Assembly: GCA_034926675.1 (NCBI GenBank)
Contig: JAYFQW010000001.1
Location: 169,093-233,092, forward strand
DNA: 64,000 bases
Origin: Clostridia bacterium
GTDB lineage: Bacteria > Bacillota > DTU025
Direction: 5' to 3'
Below are positions 61,701-64,000 of this stretch, in pieces (the stretch's first letter is position 1; each line of letters starts with the position of its first letter). The notes under the pieces were generated by a model, which saw nothing but the letters and a program-made list of their open reading frames with translations, ran no database searches and was not told the origin of the DNA. The position numbers were made by a program, and so were the translations under genes.

Positions 61701-62873
61701 TCACGGTCCGAGCACGCGCTTCTTCGACACCCTGGCCAGCGCAGCCGAGACGTTGATGATCCCAGCTCCCTGTTCATCAGAGGATGCTCCATCCAGCCTA
61801 TCTGCACTGGACTGCAGTATCGACTTGATGTCCGACGGTGAGAGGCTGGAATCCGCCTCCAGCAGCAGCGCAACCGCCCCGGCGACGTGCGGAGAGGCCA
61901 TGGAGGTGCCCGAACTCCGCCGGTACTTCCTTCCCGGCCATGTGGAGAGAATGTCGACGCCAGGCGCGCATAGAGCCACTTCCCTTCCCCGGCTGGAGAA
62001 GTCCGCGATTCCATCATCCTTATTCGTGGCCGTGACCGCGATGGTCTCGACGTACTTCGCCGGATACCCCACACTGTTCGCAGTGGGTCCCTCATTTCCG
62101 GCTGCGCACACCATGCTCATCCCAGCCCGCCTCGCGTTCTGGATTCCATCCCGGAAGGTCTGGTTCTCCTTGCTCGAACTCAAGCTCATGTTGACGACCT
62201 TGATGCCCTTGTCGAGACACCACCCGATGCCCTCGATGAGTGTTGACAGCTTCCCGGAACCCTTACTATCGAGGACCTTCACCGCATACACAGAGGCCTT
62301 GGGCGCCACGCCCGTTATGCCAATCCCGTTATGCAGGGCAGCGATGGTGCCAATCACGTGAGTTCCGTGACCATTGTCATCCCTCGCCGAAATCGCCCCG
62401 GATAGAAGAGTGTGATTAGCCTTGATATTCCCTGCCAAATCCGGGTGGGTCTGATCCACGCCAGTGTCCAGCACCGCCACCTTCACGCCACGACCGCTCT
62501 TATCCACGCCTTCCAGATGGATGCGAGCCACTCCCCAGGGGATATCCTCGCGAGTCCTGGGACCCCACGCCAGTGAGCCGAGCTCATACACCATCTCGAT
62601 ATCCAGGTCGTCATCGACCCTCACAACGCCGGCCCTTTTCGAGGCCAGCGACTCCACATCACCAGATTCGTCCTCATCAACCAGCACAACCATGCCGTGG
62701 ACCAGCGGGAGTTCACGCAGTATGTGCCCCCTGCAGTTTTCGAGGATGCCAAACCACTCATCGCGGCGCGCCTTCTCGTCGAAGATCACGATCTTTTGAT
62801 GCCTGGGCTTTCCGTCCGGAGAAGTCCTGTAAGGCTCGCGCGGAGTCTCCTGCCGTCGCCTGGACCCGAACAT
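61701..62873 (-). CDS. Subtilisin-family serine protease, probably intracellular
   Basis: 390 residues. The catalytic triad is clear: Asp in VLDTGVDQTHPDL, His in GHGTHVIGT, Ser in GTSMASPHVAG, plus the oxyanion Asn in AAGNEGP. A roughly 130-residue N-terminal region resembles an inhibitor-type prodomain, but no signal peptide precedes it (MFGSRRRQE). GGAGGTGAGG before ATG 62873 decides the start. Secretion is not predicted. Candidate roles are intracellular or sporulation proteolysis. Confidence 0.9.
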   Translation of the reverse strand: MFGSRRRQETPREPYRTSPDGKPRHQKIVIFDEKARRDEWFGILENCRGHILRELPLVHGMVVLVDEDESGDVESLASKRAGVVRVDDDLDIEMVYELGSLAWGPRTREDIPWGVARIHLEGVDKSGRGVKVAVLDTGVDQTHPDLAGNIKANHTLLSGAISARDDNGHGTHVIGTIAALHNGIGITGVAPKASVYAVKVLDSKGSGKLSTLIEGIGWCLDKGIKVVNMSLSSSKENQTFRDGIQNARRAGMSMVCAAGNEGPTANSVGYPAKYVETIAVTATNKDDGIADFSSRGREVALCAPGVDILSTWPGRKYRRSSGTSMASPHVAGAVALLLEADSSLSPSDIKSILQSSADRLDGASSDEQGAGIINVSAALARVSKKRVLGP

Positions 62874-62894
62874 AACCTCACCTCCCAATGGACT

Positions 62895-63062
62895 CTATCG
62901 AGGAGGCTCACCACGACCTGGAATCAGCCTCACCTCGGGCGGCATCCCGACCGACGCATCATCCGTTTCTTTTCCGTCATCTGCAGTAAGCCACATGCTG
63001 GCCAGGAGCGCACCCATGACGAGTATGTCGGTAATGAACCCCCTACTCGACGCCTCCTCCAT
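62895..63062 (-). CDS. 55-residue protein with one membrane helix
   Basis: ATG 63062 follows AAGGGGGG; GTG 63083 is an upstream alternative. A hydrophobic stretch (about 8-27) is followed by an acidic, then proline/arginine-rich tail. First gene of the subtilisin transcript. Family not recognised. Confidence 0.55.
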   Translation of the reverse strand: MEEASSRGFITDILVMGALLASMWLTADDGKETDDASVGMPPEVRLIPGRGEPPR

Positions 63063-63110
63063 AACCGCGTCCCCCCTTTTCACGCAGAGCGCCGTAACCT
63101 CAGAGCGCTA

Positions 63111-63138
63111 TAGATTATGACTTTGGAACACCTATGGT
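63111..63138 (-). promoter_or_regulatory. Candidate SigK/SigE-type promoter of the subtilisin gene group
   Basis: Minus strand CATAATCTA (63111-63119) fits CATA-N3-TA, with AC 17 bases upstream (63137-63138), as in mother-cell sigma-K promoters. It lies 49 bases before the 55-residue gene. Confidence 0.35.
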
Positions 63139-63213
63139 TACGGTGAAGCTCCGCTTTTTCGGAAGCGAGCAATGAAGGCGGACGGAGGGCCGCGATTACC
63201 TGACCCGGGTATC

Positions 63214-63242
63214 TTGGATGAACTGCTCAGAGGTGGTATAAT
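63214..63242 (+). promoter_or_regulatory. Promoter of the cytochrome gene
   Basis: TTGGAT (63214-63219), 17-base spacer, TATAAT (63237-63242) with an extended TGG before it. Confidence 0.65.
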
Positions 63243-63295
63243 CGCGCTGTGGGGGCTTGAATGATACCCCTAGTTGCAGAAAGGAGGCGTAGTAC

Positions 63296-63700
63296 ATGAG
63301 GAAGTCTCTGGCGCTGATCGGAGTCGTTGCCATTCTGGCTGTCGCAGCGGCCTCCATCGCAGTGTTCGCAGCGGAACCCATGCCTGGGCTCGGCAGCGCG
63401 GCTGATGTCAACCCCAACGGGTGTGTTGACTGCCACAAGAAGACAGCGGATGGCAAGGACTACTCGCTGCCTGCCGAGATTAAGAACCTTAAGAAACACC
63501 CCAAGGCTTCGGATTCGATGCTGTCAACGCTCAAGGGGTGCTACACCTGCCACGCGAAGCGGGCAGACCTGGGCGGACTGATGCACGCCGCTCATCTTAC
63601 AGGCAAGGACAACTCGTTCATCAAGGCATATGATGGAAGCTGCACTCACTGCCACAGCGTGAATGCTGCGACCGGTGCAATCAGCATAAAGGGCAAGTAG
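63296..63700 (+). CDS. Secreted triheme c-type cytochrome
   Basis: 134 residues with a signal peptide (about 1-26, cleavage near VFA-AEP) and three CxxCH heme sites: CVDCH (about 43), CYTCH (about 82) and CTHCH (about 117). Extra histidines nearby (KKHPK, MHAAHL) can serve as axial ligands. Ribosome site AAAGGAGG before ATG 63296. Such a small multiheme protein suggests electron transfer outside the membrane. The family is not identified and the electron partner is not in the window. Confidence 0.9.
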   Translation: MRKSLALIGVVAILAVAAASIAVFAAEPMPGLGSAADVNPNGCVDCHKKTADGKDYSLPAEIKNLKKHPKASDSMLSTLKGCYTCHAKRADLGGLMHAAHLTGKDNSFIKAYDGSCTHCHSVNAATGAISIKGK

Positions 63701-63796
63701 GGCCGAATTCGAGCCCACGCCGGGCTGGAGGAGCCGCGGATCCGGATTCCGGATCGCGATGGATTCCCGGCCAGTGTTGGACAAGCAGATGGCGCA

Positions 63797-64000
63797 ATCG
63801 GGTGGGAGGGGGCGTCTAGCCCCCGTCCTCCCACACCACCGTACGTGCCGTTCGGCATACGGCGGTTCATGAAACCTTAGGAATTCTGCGCGTAGAGATC
63901 CGTCAAGCTCAGAAGCCCTTGGTTGCGCCAGTGGGCGATGCCGAGGGCTTTGTTCACCTGCGGAGTGTTAGCGAGTCGCCAGTATGCTTTACGCGACCCG
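63797..64000 (-). mobile_element. Group II intron, 3' end (runs off the window)
   Basis: Minus strand. Domain V is 34 bases (63835-63868): a stem from ACCGCCGTA / TACGGTGGT, a 2-base bulge and a GAAC tetraloop-like tip. Domain VI follows as a G-rich/C-rich hairpin (about 63801-63834), and the likely 3' end is CCCGAT at 63797. The intron continues beyond base 64000. Confidence 0.85.
63877..64000 (-). CDS. Group II intron reverse transcriptase/maturase, C-terminal end only
   Basis: The last 40 residues of the intron-encoded protein read to a TAA at 63877-63879. They contain AYWRLANTPQVNKALGIAHW and GLLSLTDLY, the conserved C-terminal end of bacterial intron-encoded proteins. The rest lies outside the window. 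Confidence 0.88.
   Translation of the reverse strand, partial: GSRKAYWRLANTPQVNKALGIAHWRNQGLLSLTDLYAQNS

Noticed and set aside
61390..62361. A 323-codon open frame on the plus strand
   Set aside because: It is antisense to the subtilisin and the 167-residue gene, both with strong ribosome sites and, for the protease, an intact triad.
1..64000. A CRISPR array or an integrated prophage
   Set aside because: No regularly spaced repeats, cas genes, integrase or phage structural genes were seen; the only mobile sequence is the group II intron end.

Overview
The window is a high-GC chromosome segment of an anaerobic, endospore-forming member of the Bacillota (Clostridia-like). The evidence is spoIVA, a three-gene gerA-type germinant receptor, an IspH-ribosomal S1 fusion, a PDZ/radical-SAM/DUF512 gene next to der, a Bacillota-type LexA operator, frequent TTG/GTG starts, strong GGAGG ribosome sites, and a complete lysine-fermentation gene set. 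I cannot assign a genus.

Layout. 1-12.2 kb (+) is housekeeping: cmk (cut by the left edge), plsC, a small transaldolase, ispH-rpsA, a membrane-anchored PpiC foldase, DUF512, der, plsY, a HEAT-repeat protein, an MgtC-like protein, surE and ddl. 12.3-21.0 kb (+) is a lysine-degradation island: a sigma-54 activator, then a -24/-12 promoter driving kdd, kamA, kamB-like, kamD, kamE, kal and kce. Together these convert lysine to crotonyl-CoA and acetoacetate. 21.2-36 kb (+) holds tRNA-Trp, the germinant receptor, a GH1 beta-glucosidase, pduL, dinB, DUF72, an FmdB zinc ribbon, an M24-fold protein, a MacB-like efflux system, a MutM/Fpg glycosylase and a cyclophilin.

At 35,960-35,987 lies a 28-bp sequence that closely matches XerCD dif sites. 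Protein-coding genes to its left all read rightward. To its right they are mixed for about 10 kb and then almost all read leftward. I infer that the window straddles the replication terminus. The mixed zone (36-46 kb) carries a LysM/YneA-like gene with a double LexA operator, lexA, udg, four tRNA genes in all when tRNA-Trp is counted, mscL with a zinc ribbon, lepB, a patatin and several poorly known genes.

45.8-63.1 kb (-) contains hup, spoIVA, a YprB-like exonuclease, a DUF4139 secreted protein, a methionine-gamma-lyase-like protein, then miaA, an RsmJ-like methyltransferase, mutL, mutS and miaB in one overlapping block, then DUF554, an FAD oxidoreductase, two tiny membrane proteins, an intracellular subtilisin and a short leader gene. 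The right edge holds a secreted triheme cytochrome (+) and the 3' end of a group II intron with the C-terminus of its reverse transcriptase (-).

The most unusual signals are: the dif site at the strand switch; a sigma-54-controlled lysine operon whose activator gene carries a copy of the same operator; a perfect hairpin between the ribosome site and start of ddl; surE with no standard start codon; a MutM family gene whose chemistry implies a CTG start; and short membrane-protein genes beside the subtilisin. All statements come from reading the sequence. No database search was run.
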